Of a stretch of 64,000 nt of DNA, positions 1-7,235 are shown piece by piece. The notes under the pieces are model-generated. The model saw only the letters and a list, made by a program, of their open reading frames with translations. It had not been told where the DNA came from and ran no database searches. This DNA comes from a virus. The DNA lies in IMG/VR virus record IMGVR_UViG_3300008952_002488, positions 107,927-171,926 of that record; one strand, 5' to 3'. A program made the translations under genes and the position numbers. How positions within the stretch are numbered: the stretch's first letter is position 1; each line of letters opens with the position of its first letter.

Positions 1-594
1 GATGAAAAGGCTATAACTAATGTGACAAGCATCTCTGGTGCTTCATCGCTTGCTGGTGCTAAGTTGACCATAAATGGCGCTGATATAATATCACAAGCTG
101 GTGCGGTTTCGGCAGTAACCACTGTTTCGGGTGCTGGACCGGGTGCATTTGGAGCTTTAACAACTGAAGAGGCAACGATCTCTCTTGCCGGTGTTGTTTC
201 TGGTGCTGGCGCTCTCCAAGGTCAAAGCCTCTCCGTCGCTGGCGGACAGGGCTCGATCAGTAGCGCAGGTGCCCTGGTTGCTGCGGGTGGAGCGCAGGTG
301 GGCTCGCTCGAATCGCAAGGCGCAGTTAAAGTCTATGGTGAAGGCTCGCTTTCGGGCGGAGTCGGCGCTGGTGTTCATTGCTCGAACACGGGTAGTGCAA
401 ACGGCAGTAACCATAAGGCTGCTCTTTACATCTCAAGTAGTGATATCAGCACGGCGGCGAATGCTGCACTCATTCCAAGGATGGTTTTGCAAGGAACCAA
501 CGATGCAGGAGCTTTAAAGGATTTCATGATCTCAGTCTCTGGTGGAATGCTACAGGTTGTCGAGTTGACTCACGGAACAGCGTTACCAGTCTAA
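1..594 (+). CDS. Fibre-like Ser/Gly/Ala-rich virion protein, 5' truncated by window edge
   Basis: The reading frame is open from base 1 (first codons GAT GAA AAG), so this is the 3' part of a gene that begins upstream; an internal GTG at 22 is not a convincing start. The visible 197 residues are low-complexity with SGAG, LTTEEA and VSGAG motifs typical of beta-rich phage fibre or adhesin proteins. The last ~60 residues (SSxxISTAA...IPRxVLQGT...DFMISVSGG) are closely matched by the end of the next gene (703-1797), so the two are paralogues. It is followed by a strong terminator, marking the end of a transcription unit. Fibre function is inferred from composition, paralogy and the tailed-phage setting; no receptor-binding or enzymatic domain is recognisable. 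Confidence 0.7.
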   Translation, partial: DEKAITNVTSISGASSLAGAKLTINGADIISQAGAVSAVTTVSGAGPGAFGALTTEEATISLAGVVSGAGALQGQSLSVAGGQGSISSAGALVAAGGAQVGSLESQGAVKVYGEGSLSGGVGAGVHCSNTGSANGSNHKAALYISSSDISTAANAALIPRMVLQGTNDAGALKDFMISVSGGMLQVVELTHGTALPV

Positions 595-620
595 AGTTTT
601 AAAACAATCTGTTTTATAAA

Positions 621-647
621 GAAGGGACTTCGGTCCCTTCTTTTTTT
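621..647 (+). terminator. Intrinsic terminator with UUCG tetraloop
   Basis: A perfect 8-bp stem GAAGGGAC / GTCCCTTC (621-628 with 633-640) encloses a TTCG tetraloop and is followed directly by seven T (641-647). It lies 27 bases after the stop of the first fibre-like gene and closes that unit. Confidence 0.95.
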
Positions 648-652
648 ATTTA

Positions 653-660
653 CTATTTAT
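653..660 (+). promoter_or_regulatory. CTATTTAT box, candidate phage late promoter
   Basis: CTATTTAT lies between the terminator at 621-647 and the TTG start at 703. The same box, or a one-base variant, occurs in the sense direction in other intergenic gaps of the window (5452, 6956, 10533, 40053, 42952, and on the minus strand at 4526). A gp55-like late sigma factor is encoded at 39368. The promoter role is an inference. Confidence 0.4.
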
Positions 661-702
661 TTAAAGGCTCCACGAAAGGAGAACACTAGAGGGGTTATTT
701 AA

Positions 703-1797
703 TTGGCTTTCGGACTGGTAGGCGCAAGCGGTTCTTTTATAGCAAATGCAGAAATGCTCGGTGGAATTGTCACTGGCTCGGGACAAGAGTTTTTAGCACT
801 TCCAGTTTCAGGAACAGTTCTTGGCGGACTAAGCGGATTAACCACCAATGAATGGAGTCGCTTCTATCTTAGTGATAGTTTTGGTAATGCGTCTGGTTCC
901 GTTATCCAAGCTCTTAACTATCTGAGCGCAGCACTTGGCGGCGCTGGATCCGGGGACGTAACCGGGCCCGGCTCGGCTACTGATAATGCCATTGCTAGAT
1001 TTGACGGATCCACCGGAAAAATTATACAGAACACAACAGGACTAGTAGCTTCTGATGCTGGTGTTTTGTCGAGTTCTGTGGGGGCTACTCTCGGAAATCT
1101 TATATTAAATGATGATGCTAGATCTCTAACACTTTCGGGCACAATATCTTCTTCTGCCGGCGCTACCTTTTTAGGGCACCTTTTTACTAACAATCTAAAT
1201 GTTTCTGGTACCTTGACTGCGGCAAGCTTTACGCCGTCAGCAGTTTCGGGCGCAGTAAAAATAAATGTATTTACGCATAAGATCCTTAGTAACAACAGTA
1301 TTGAGACTTCAGCATCGCTCGTTGCTAAGACTACGGTTTCTGGTGCAGGTGCTGCATCGTTCGCATCTTTAACAACAGAAGAAGCATCGATCTCTGTTGC
1401 TGGCGTTATGTCAGGTGCTGGTGGTATTTCAGGTCAAAGTCTAGTAATTGATAATCTTACTAAGATTAATTCTGGCGGTGTTCTTTCAAGCTCTGTTGGA
1501 TCAACGCTTGGAAATCTGATTCTTAATGATGACTCTGTATCTTTAAAATTATCTGGATCGATGACCGGAAGCGGTTTGGCTACTTTCTCTAATATTTCCC
1601 TAGCACAAGGGGGGGGATATAAGCCGGCACTAATAGTATCGAGTAGTGCTATTTCTACAGCGGCTGATTCAGCAGCTATACCCAGAATAGTTTTACAAGG
1701 AACAGATAACTTAGGTAGCCTAGCAGATTTTATGATTTCAGTTAGCGGTGGTATCCTTAGAGTCGAACAATTAGAAGTGGGAAGTTGGCCGGTATAA
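703..1797 (+). CDS. Fibre-like Ser/Gly/Ala-rich virion protein
   Basis: Encodes 364 residues. The TTG start at 703 is chosen because AGAGGGG at 688-694 gives good ribosome-binding spacing. The protein is rich in Ser, Gly, Ala and Thr, without a signal peptide or membrane segment. It carries an internal duplication: a segment beginning GVLSSSVGxTLGNLILNDD is encoded at about 1060-1160 and again at about 1477-1575. Its C-terminal third is paralogous to the preceding truncated gene (shared LTTEEASIS-type and IPRxVLQGT...SVSGG motifs). This is the pattern of a repeat-built tail fibre or decoration protein that evolves by duplication. The exact structural position is unknown. Confidence 0.7.
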   Translation: MAFGLVGASGSFIANAEMLGGIVTGSGQEFLALPVSGTVLGGLSGLTTNEWSRFYLSDSFGNASGSVIQALNYLSAALGGAGSGDVTGPGSATDNAIARFDGSTGKIIQNTTGLVASDAGVLSSSVGATLGNLILNDDARSLTLSGTISSSAGATFLGHLFTNNLNVSGTLTAASFTPSAVSGAVKINVFTHKILSNNSIETSASLVAKTTVSGAGAASFASLTTEEASISVAGVMSGAGGISGQSLVIDNLTKINSGGVLSSSVGSTLGNLILNDDSVSLKLSGSMTGSGLATFSNISLAQGGGYKPALIVSSSAISTAADSAAIPRIVLQGTDNLGSLADFMISVSGGILRVEQLEVGSWPV

Positions 1798-1825
1798 AAT
1801 ATTCACTTATACACAGGCTTACATT

Positions 1826-2431
1826 ATGTCCCGCAAATTCAAAAAACTTAGCCTCCAATATTCCTTTCTACTTCTTGAAAAAGAGGAAGTGGATGACATA
1901 TGTTTACAAATGGATAAACAAATAAATGAAGCAATAAAAGAAAAATATCCTGATGAATATGAATCATTGTTCTCTAGCAAGACTTCACCAATAGAAGAAA
2001 CAAAGACAATAGAAGAAATAGAAGAAATAGAAGAAATAGAAGAAATAGAAGAAATAGAAGAAATAGAAGAAATAGACACAAAGAAAAAGAACAATGATAT
2101 TAGAAAATTATATAGAAAAATAGCAGAAAAAACACACCCAGACAAAACTGGAGATAATAGTAAAGCAGAAATGTTTTCCGAAGCATCCTTGGCATATCAA
2201 GAAAATAATTTAGCAACTTTGTTGAATCTTGCTGGGCTGCTTAACATTGACTTGTTTGAATTATCTCCAAGTTCATTTTTATTGTTGCAAAACAACATCA
2301 CTTCTTTGTCAGAGGAAATAAATGCAAAAAAGAATTCTGCATCTTGGGCTTTTTATAATGCTAAATCTCAACAAGACAAAGATTCAGTTATCAACCTAAT
2401 AATAAATCAGTTAAAGGGGAGTATAAAATGA
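1826..2431 (+). CDS. Small J-domain (DnaJ-like) protein
   Basis: Encodes 201 residues. A J-domain signature is visible: helix II residues RKLYRKIAEKT, the diagnostic HPD tripeptide at residues 104-106 followed by K, and a downstream helix ending in a region that could match helix IV. J domains stimulate Hsp70/DnaK ATPase and deliver clients, so this may recruit host DnaK for virion or replication protein folding. Before the J domain is an acidic stretch of seven IEE triplets encoded by a perfect 9-bp tandem repeat. There is no Gly/Phe region, zinc finger or C-terminal DnaJ domain, so it is a minimal J protein. The ATG at 1826 has a CAGG 8 bases upstream. Its stop overlaps the ATG of a tiny reading frame at 2428. 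Confidence 0.75.
   Translation: MSRKFKKLSLQYSFLLLEKEEVDDICLQMDKQINEAIKEKYPDEYESLFSSKTSPIEETKTIEEIEEIEEIEEIEEIEEIEEIDTKKKNNDIRKLYRKIAEKTHPDKTGDNSKAEMFSEASLAYQENNLATLLNLAGLLNIDLFELSPSSFLLLQNNITSLSEEINAKKNSASWAFYNAKSQQDKDSVINLIINQLKGSIK
2009..2071 (+). repeat. In-frame 9-bp tandem repeat (ATAGAAGAA) x7
   Basis: Seven perfect tandem copies of ATAGAAGAA inside the J-domain gene encode (Ile-Glu-Glu)x7. Because the unit is nine bases, slippage would change protein length by whole triplets without a frameshift. Confidence 0.95.
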
Positions 2432-2517
2432 AATCAAAAAAAATAGATTTTAAAGTGTTATCTATGGATCACCCTGACCAATACAAAGATCTTCAAAGAT
2501 CTGGCGGATCTGCATAA
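2428..2517 (+). CDS. Possible 29-codon peptide, translationally coupled
   Basis: An ATG at 2428 overlaps the stop of the J-domain gene as ATGA. A strong Shine-Dalgarno-like AAGGGGAG lies just upstream (2413-2420), inside the end of that gene. The frame runs 29 codons to TAA at 2515-2517 and gives a basic peptide starting MKSKKIDFKV. Its last 56 bases run antisense to the 3' end of the minus-strand lipoprotein gene. No homology is recognised. The ribosome-binding site and coupling are the only support, and it could be the stump of a gene cut off when the minus-strand cassette was acquired. Confidence 0.3.
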   Translation: MKSKKIDFKVLSMDHPDQYKDLQRSGGSA

Positions 2518-3730
2518 AAACAGTCTCTGAATTCACCACAGGAGTATAAAGGCGACTCTGTTCTCCTCTTACCATCCCCAAAAATGAATTATGGTGTTCG
2601 GGGAGAGCGAAAACAAATATCTCAAACCCATTATTAACAGCATAATCATTAACCTCAGTTACATTCCTTCCTGTAATAGTTTGAGCTATTTCATCAGTCA
2701 TTAAGATTATTACTTTTTGGTTCCCCGTGGTCCACGAAAAAGGATACAAACCCTCCATCGACCACAAGGTCACATCTATTGATGGCTCAATACCACCATC
2801 ATCCATTAATTGGATAGCCTGCAAATATTGCAGGAATTCATCAGCGGGAACAAAATCATTTACCATTTCAGAGTGTCGGGTGGTCAGCGGGGTTCCGCCA
2901 CCTGAATTTTGTCTGCCTATCACTGCTAAACCAAACCGAAAGTTGCTCGTTATCGGATCATCTAAAAGCGGAGTAATTCCTTCTATCATGGACTCTATCT
3001 CATCATCAAAAGAGCCGGAAATATCAATAACAAAAACAAGATCTACACCACGAGTATCAAAACCTTCGTCTACTTCGCCGTCGCAGTCGTTATCAAGGTT
3101 GTCGCAGATTTCTTCAACGGGAAGAACTTGCCCATCGCAAGGTCCATCAAACCCACCATCCTGACAATAACGAACACCCGCACGACACTCGCCAATAGCC
3201 ATTGAACCTTCGGGACCATCATAACAGACAATTGCCGTAGTATTAGCTACTCCTTCATCAACCGTTCCATCACAATTATTATCCAAGCCGTCGCAGGTTT
3301 CTTCCGAAGGTCCAACATGCCCATCGCAATAAAGACTTCCATTATCACATTTCATCACACCTGGGGTGCAAATACCAACACCATAATCAGCACCCTCTAC
3401 AAATCCACATAGTTGATGTTGTTCTGGAAACGTTTCATCTATTAATAAATTACAGTCGTTATCTAATCCATCACAAACTTCTTCTTCTGGTCCTGCTGCT
3501 CCGATGCACTCGGTCCACCCATCAAACGTACAGGTTCTAGCACCGTACCTGCAAATACCAGCTTTTTCAGGAGGATCTTTGGGATTAAGGGATGTTAGGA
3601 TCTGTCCGTTGTGATCACACACTTCAACAGTGCCGGGTGAACATTCCAAGGCAACCAACTGGTCATCATCTAGACAAGCCTGGCAGGCGGTTAAAACCAA
3701 GGGAACAAAAAATAAACCCCAACGTTTCAT
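2462..3730 (-). CDS. Lipoprotein with MopE-type repeats and a von Willebrand A domain
   Basis: Encodes 422 residues. A lipoprotein signal peptide is clear: MKRW, a hydrophobic stretch, then lipobox L-T-A-C with Cys16. Three copies of the Cys-Asp-rich motif xCDxLDNxCxxxxDE lie at about 85-100, 145-160 and 208-223; these are MopE-type putative metal-binding repeats, common in surface proteins of Myxococcota and related bacteria. A VWA domain starts at about 229, with MIDAS residues D236-x-S238-x-S240 and a later VIILMTDE strand. Such proteins usually sit on the cell envelope and bind ligands through divalent metal. It is the last gene of a minus-strand trio and overlaps the gene before it by 4 nt (ATGA). 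In a phage it may be a lysogenic-conversion, exclusion or adhesion factor; that is inference. Confidence 0.88.
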   Translation of the reverse strand: MKRWGLFFVPLVLTACQACLDDDQLVALECSPGTVEVCDHNGQILTSLNPKDPPEKAGICRYGARTCTFDGWTECIGAAGPEEEVCDGLDNDCNLLIDETFPEQHQLCGFVEGADYGVGICTPGVMKCDNGSLYCDGHVGPSEETCDGLDNNCDGTVDEGVANTTAIVCYDGPEGSMAIGECRAGVRYCQDGGFDGPCDGQVLPVEEICDNLDNDCDGEVDEGFDTRGVDLVFVIDISGSFDDEIESMIEGITPLLDDPITSNFRFGLAVIGRQNSGGGTPLTTRHSEMVNDFVPADEFLQYLQAIQLMDDGGIEPSIDVTLWSMEGLYPFSWTTGNQKVIILMTDEIAQTITGRNVTEVNDYAVNNGFEIFVFALPEHHNSFLGMVRGEQSRLYTPVVNSETVFMQIRQIFEDLCIGQGDP

Positions 3731-4203
3731 TCCATTGTAGCCTCAATACAAGCCTCATAAGTACTATAAAGAACCATGGTTAAGGCGGTGCTATTAAAAA
3801 CTCGAAATCGTGCTTTTTTAAGCGGGAGGTGTTCTTTATCATAGACATGGGTCATAATCAACGGCGGACTATTTTTAGATTGTGTTGGGATTTTAAAAGC
3901 AAACAAAAGAGAATCGCCCGGTGCATTCTGTAAAATGCCGGCAATGTAACCATCTTTTATAACATCAGGGATACCAATTTGTATGGCTGAATTAGAGCCT
4001 GGTTCGGTGGTTATTTTATCACTAACGTGGACAACCCATTTACAATTGTCATTTTGTCCCGGTGTATAATAAGTTGATTTCTTTGGAATTATGGTTTGAT
4101 ATAGGTTGTTTGCTTTAATCTGAAAATGGAGGGCTACAGCACACGAAAGTGCCAATATTCCCAACAGCGTAACTCTTAATTTAGTTTTCGGAACACGAAA
4201 CAT
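3727..4203 (-). CDS. Secreted or membrane-anchored protein of unknown function
   Basis: Encodes 158 residues, with a basic N-terminus and one hydrophobic segment at about 10-27 ending in an Ala-rich region, consistent with a signal peptide or anchor. The rest is a soluble, probably beta-rich domain with three cysteines. No family is recognised. The start ATG is preceded by AAGGAG at good spacing, lying over the end of the upstream gene. The stop overlaps the start of the MopE/VWA lipoprotein gene as ATGA, so the two are translationally coupled and probably act in the same compartment. Confidence 0.6.
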   Translation of the reverse strand: MFRVPKTKLRVTLLGILALSCAVALHFQIKANNLYQTIIPKKSTYYTPGQNDNCKWVVHVSDKITTEPGSNSAIQIGIPDVIKDGYIAGILQNAPGDSLLFAFKIPTQSKNSPPLIMTHVYDKEHLPLKKARFRVFNSTALTMVLYSTYEACIEATME

Positions 4204-4214
4204 AAAACCGCTCC

Positions 4215-4478
4215 TTATTGGAGTGGTTCTAGATCCAGTACCTCTCCTTTGGGAGACAAAATGATGAATGGCATCTTTTTTATCTCTTTAGTAACTATGT
4301 TTTTGGTTTTGCTTTTTGTTTTCTTTTCTATCCAAACTAGAATCTGAGGTTTTTCTTTTACCTCTTTAACTTGTCCAATATAGGACCACTTGCCCTCTAT
4401 CTTTTTCCAAATATCTGGAAACTCTGTAGTTTGTGACGAAAGTATCAGTAATCCTGATAATATGGTGCTGCTTAACAT
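4215..4478 (-). CDS. Small putative exported protein
   Basis: The ATG at 4478 gives 87 residues starting MLSSTILSGLLILSS, a plausible signal peptide, with TAAGGA upstream as ribosome-binding site. A longer frame from a TTG at 4544 would add 22 polar residues in front of the hydrophobic segment and is less likely. The mature part is Lys-rich (KEKPQILVWIEKKTKSK) and ends in a short beta-like segment. No family is recognised. It is the first gene of the three-gene minus-strand envelope cassette, 11 bases before the next start. Confidence 0.5.
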   Translation of the reverse strand: MLSSTILSGLLILSSQTTEFPDIWKKIEGKWSYIGQVKEVKEKPQILVWIEKKTKSKTKNIVTKEIKKMPFIILSPKGEVLDLEPLQ

Positions 4479-4525
4479 GTTATTGATATTCCTTACAGCA
4501 AATCTAGTGTGTTGATTTACTACGG

Positions 4526-4533
4526 ATAAATAG
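4526..4533 (-). promoter_or_regulatory. CTATTTAT box on the minus strand, candidate promoter of the envelope cassette
   Basis: The plus-strand bases ATAAATAG read CTATTTAT on the minus strand, 48 bases before the ATG at 4478. The orientation agrees with the minus-strand genes it precedes, as the plus-strand copies agree with plus-strand genes. The promoter role is an inference. Confidence 0.35.
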
Positions 4534-4559
4534 TCCCCTTTCAATCTAGTTACTTTACT

Positions 4560-5450
4560 ATGATAAAAAAATCACCAATTTACGTCAAGTTTCTTATATT
4601 ATCGTTACTTTTACTTACAAGTTGTGTCAGCGGTTGCGTAACAGTTAACAATAAACCCCAAGTTTCAGAAGAAATATTACCACGACATGCCTTTGTTCAG
4701 ATAAAGCACTCTGTTGAGGTTGAGGGGTGCGGGATTGATGCCGAAACAAAAGAGGAAAAATGTCAAAAAGCTGTTATGCAGTATGTTTCCTCTGGAGCGT
4801 ATGTATTTCATAGCGAAGTTTCTCAAGGTACTTCATATGTGTTAACTGCCGGACATTCATGTGAAACTAAATTCCCAAAAACACAAATCATCGAAGGGTT
4901 TAGAATTGAAAATAAAGGATCTACATTCAAAGCAGTTGATCTAAATGGTTTTCATCATGATGCGGAAGTGATTATGATAAACCGGCGCTTTGACTTGTGT
5001 TTGTTGCGTGCTTCGAATGTTCTTTTAAATCCTCCTACTTTAAGGATCGCAGACAAAGAACCAAAAAGGGGAGAAACAGTCACGAATATGGCTGCTCCCC
5101 ACGGATTATTTTGGCCAGGAACAGTACTGGTCTTTAAGGGACAATTTTCAGGTTATCATGATAAAGGATATTCAGTTTATACCCTCCCTACAAAACCAGG
5201 CTCAAGTGGTTCACCCATTATCAACAAAGACAATGAATTGGTGGGAGTTATTTTTGCGGGCTATTCAATGATGGAGAATGTTGGACTTTCCTCTCCTTTA
5301 GTTGCTATTAAAATATTTCTCAAAAAAGCAATAGCAAAAGGCGAAATGGAACTTTGGGAAAAGAGCAATACCCCAAGAATAAATACTCAAATAGATCGCC
5401 TATGGATTCAAAAAATGGAAGCAAAGCTTGAGAAAGTTTTTGGGAACTGA
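4560..5450 (+). CDS. Lipoprotein trypsin-like serine protease
   Basis: Encodes 296 residues. The signal peptide ends in lipobox L-T-S-C (Cys22), so the protein should be lipid-anchored in the envelope. The catalytic triad of the chymotrypsin-fold (trypsin/HtrA-like) family is visible: His in TAGHSC (about residue 98), Asp in FDLCLLR (about 144) and Ser in PGSSGSP (about 218). The strand VGVIFAGY after the serine completes the fold. There is no PDZ domain, unlike DegP. The gene is divergent from the minus-strand secreted/lipoprotein trio, with which it shares an 80-base intergenic region. No obvious Shine-Dalgarno precedes the ATG. Possible roles are cleavage of host envelope proteins, superinfection exclusion or maturation of the neighbouring lipoproteins; the sequence does not decide. 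Confidence 0.85.
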   Translation: MIKKSPIYVKFLILSLLLLTSCVSGCVTVNNKPQVSEEILPRHAFVQIKHSVEVEGCGIDAETKEEKCQKAVMQYVSSGAYVFHSEVSQGTSYVLTAGHSCETKFPKTQIIEGFRIENKGSTFKAVDLNGFHHDAEVIMINRRFDLCLLRASNVLLNPPTLRIADKEPKRGETVTNMAAPHGLFWPGTVLVFKGQFSGYHDKGYSVYTLPTKPGSSGSPIINKDNELVGVIFAGYSMMENVGLSSPLVAIKIFLKKAIAKGEMELWEKSNTPRINTQIDRLWIQKMEAKLEKVFGN

Positions 5451-5451
5451 A

Positions 5452-5459
5452 GTATTTAT
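5452..5459 (+). promoter_or_regulatory. GTATTTAT box, candidate phage late promoter
   Basis: Lies in the 34-base gap after the protease gene, ending 25 bases before the ATG at 5485. One base differs from CTATTTAT. With the next A it reads TATTTATA, the reverse complement of the T4 late box TATAAATA, but no minus-strand gene follows in that direction. Confidence 0.35.
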
Positions 5460-5484
5460 ATGGAAAACTTCGTGAGGTGTCCAA

Positions 5485-6048
5485 ATGGCATTTAGTAACA
5501 ACACTAAAACTCCACAGGGTACAAATTTAAAACCTTTCTCTAAAGGAACTTCTCGGGTTGCTTTGCAACCATTTGCAACACGATATCCTGCCAGTTTTGG
5601 CAGGCACTACAATGAGATTAATAATAATTTTCACAACGGAACTCCTATGCTTATATCCGGCTCAGGCAGCACAGCAGCACCAGAGGCTTCGGCTTGTGTG
5701 CATGTCGCTGATTTAAGTGCTCTTGATGAAGTTTATTTATGGGCGTCAAACGCTGGAGAAACAGCAGCCCAAATTACTGTATCTTTTGTATCTGGGGGGT
5801 ACATGGTTGACGGTAACACGCCTGCTGATGCAGATCTTGAGTACGCTTTAAATGCTCCTTGGCGAGTTGTCACAACAGTTAGCTCAAAGTCGGGAATGGA
5901 GCTTGTCTATCCAGGGATCCCTCACACAAACAATGATGCAATTTTTGCAGTATCGTCAAATTCGCAAATATATTTATCTGGATTTGTAATGAGAAAACAC
6001 AGAGTAAGTAAGACGGATATAAATCAAGGATATGACGGTACAGACTAA
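5485..6048 (+). CDS. Virion-like protein, paralogue of the next gene
   Basis: Encodes 187 residues with no signal peptide or membrane segment. The start is supported by GTGAGG 7 bases upstream. A compact domain is shared with the following gene: an L..xDELYLWAxNxG segment, a following strand ending in F, a later PGIP motif and a C-terminal xLxGxVxRxxR strand. The pattern of alternating small and hydrophobic residues suggests a beta-sandwich decoration, neck or tail protein. Position in the virion is unknown. Confidence 0.6.
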   Translation: MAFSNNTKTPQGTNLKPFSKGTSRVALQPFATRYPASFGRHYNEINNNFHNGTPMLISGSGSTAAPEASACVHVADLSALDEVYLWASNAGETAAQITVSFVSGGYMVDGNTPADADLEYALNAPWRVVTTVSSKSGMELVYPGIPHTNNDAIFAVSSNSQIYLSGFVMRKHRVSKTDINQGYDGTD

Positions 6049-6593
6049 TGCCTGGATTTAACGGACGTACTCAAAAAGTTCTCGGAAATACTTTATCACC
6101 AGCAGGGAATGTTGGCAGTATTAGGGTTAGTTTGTCGCACGCTGGTTGTGGACAAGACCCTAGCGGACATGACTTTGCTTTAACAGTTACAAATTCCTCC
6201 TCTTTTTGGCCTTGTGTAGTATCCTCCGGATCTGGAACACCTCAGATTATGAGTATTCATTCTGGTTCTTTATCTGATATGGACGAGTTGTATTTATGGG
6301 CAGTAAACAATGGTAGCTCTAGTGCGGAAATATCAATATGGTTTGATGATGATAGAACATTTGCTGCTGGATTTACCAAAAATCGTAATACGATTATTAC
6401 AACACTATACCCCTCAAGCAGCGCCGTCATGATTTGGCCTGGAATTCCTGTTACATCTTTTGATGAACAAACTCCTACTGTTTTATATGCAAGTGGATCT
6501 GTACATAGCCGAATAAGTTTGCACGGGTATGTAATTCGAAGAAAGAGGATCAATCCCAATGATCGTCTTGCTGGGTTTGATGCGAGCGAATAA
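6048..6593 (+). CDS. Virion-like protein, paralogue of the previous gene
   Basis: Encodes 181 residues; its ATG overlaps the preceding TAA by one base (TAATG). It shares with its neighbour the motifs DELYLWAVNNG, WPGIP and LHGYVIRRKRI, in the same order and spacing, so the pair arose by tandem duplication. No enzymatic motif is visible. Structural role is inferred from the phage context. Confidence 0.6.
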   Translation: MPGFNGRTQKVLGNTLSPAGNVGSIRVSLSHAGCGQDPSGHDFALTVTNSSSFWPCVVSSGSGTPQIMSIHSGSLSDMDELYLWAVNNGSSSAEISIWFDDDRTFAAGFTKNRNTIITTLYPSSSAVMIWPGIPVTSFDEQTPTVLYASGSVHSRISLHGYVIRRKRINPNDRLAGFDASE

Positions 6594-6595
6594 AC

Positions 6596-6943
6596 ATGGG
6601 AATTATTAACAGAAGACAAACAGGACCATTGACCGATGTGAGAACCATCTCACCTAATGTAAGTGGAAACTTTTTAACCGCTACAGGAGTAGATGACCAA
6701 ATAGCCTCTATCACCCCCGCTACGGCGGGCGAGATTTTGGGCGGCGGGTCCGTTGGTTCTCTTAGTTTGCAATCTCCAAATGGAGATTATTATTCAATTG
6801 GTGTAACAAACGGGGGTATTATGACAGCAATTTCTCAAAGCTTTGCTTCGAATACTGTGGTTCTAAAAGCAGGAGATGGTACATGTTACTCGATGACGGT
6901 TTCCAATGAGGGAACTATAACCATGACTAGCAGTAGTTGTTAA
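6596..6943 (+). CDS. Small virion-like protein with a duplicated beta motif
   Basis: Encodes 115 residues. The C-terminal half holds two copies of one motif: LQSPNGDYYSIGVTNGGIMT and LKAGDGTCYSMTVSNEGTIT, about 24 residues apart. This type of G-x-x-Y-x-x-x-V-x-N-x-G repeat occurs in phage tail and collar proteins. It follows the paralogous pair by two bases and is probably co-transcribed with it. The precise function is unknown. Confidence 0.55.
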   Translation: MGIINRRQTGPLTDVRTISPNVSGNFLTATGVDDQIASITPATAGEILGGGSVGSLSLQSPNGDYYSIGVTNGGIMTAISQSFASNTVVLKAGDGTCYSMTVSNEGTITMTSSSC

Positions 6944-6955
6944 CACTGATCCTAA

Positions 6956-6963
6956 CTACTTAT
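6956..6963 (+). promoter_or_regulatory. CTACTTAT box, candidate phage late promoter (one mismatch)
   Basis: Lies in the 43-base gap before the gene at 6987, ending 23 bases from its ATG, a spacing like that of the boxes at 5452, 10533 and 40053. It has one mismatch to CTATTTAT. Confidence 0.25.
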
Positions 6964-6986
6964 AATAACCAGCCTGGGAGATAAAA

Positions 6987-7235
6987 ATGAAATCTATTCT
7001 AAACGAGGTCACTAAAAAATTCCTTTTAAAGGAGGCATACACTTTTGATGCTTTTGCTTCCATACAGGCTTTAAGCGACATAGTGTCAAATATCAGGGTA
7101 ACAAACAAAAGAGATACCAATCGTTTAAAACTTGCAAAAGAACATATTCGTGGTATAAAAAGACAAATGAAATCTTTAAATGAAAGAGTCGAGGCTCTCG
7201 AAGAAGAGTTAAATCTTTTAAAAGAGGAAAAATAA
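6987..7235 (+). CDS. Small coiled-coil protein
   Basis: Encodes 82 residues with GGGAG at good spacing before the ATG. The C-terminal half (about residues 40-82) is strongly helical, with heptad-like leucines and charges (MKSLNERVEALEEELNLLKE), predicting a coiled coil. The stop is followed directly by the ATG of the ligase/nucleotidylyltransferase fusion gene, so translation is likely coupled. No family is recognised. Confidence 0.6.
   Translation: MKSILNEVTKKFLLKEAYTFDAFASIQALSDIVSNIRVTNKRDTNRLKLAKEHIRGIKRQMKSLNERVEALEEELNLLKEEK

Noticed and set aside
2009-2071. Tandem repeat as a CRISPR array
   Set aside because: The 9-bp units have no spacers and encode IEE triplets in frame inside the J-domain protein.
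4479-4544. TTG start for the small exported protein
   Set aside because: It would put 22 polar residues before the signal peptide; ATG 4478 has TAAGGA upstream.
5965-5975. TATTTAT inside the gene at 5485 as another promoter
   Set aside because: It is within a coding region with no start codon of a new unit nearby; it shows that the 7-mer also arises by chance in AT-rich sequence.
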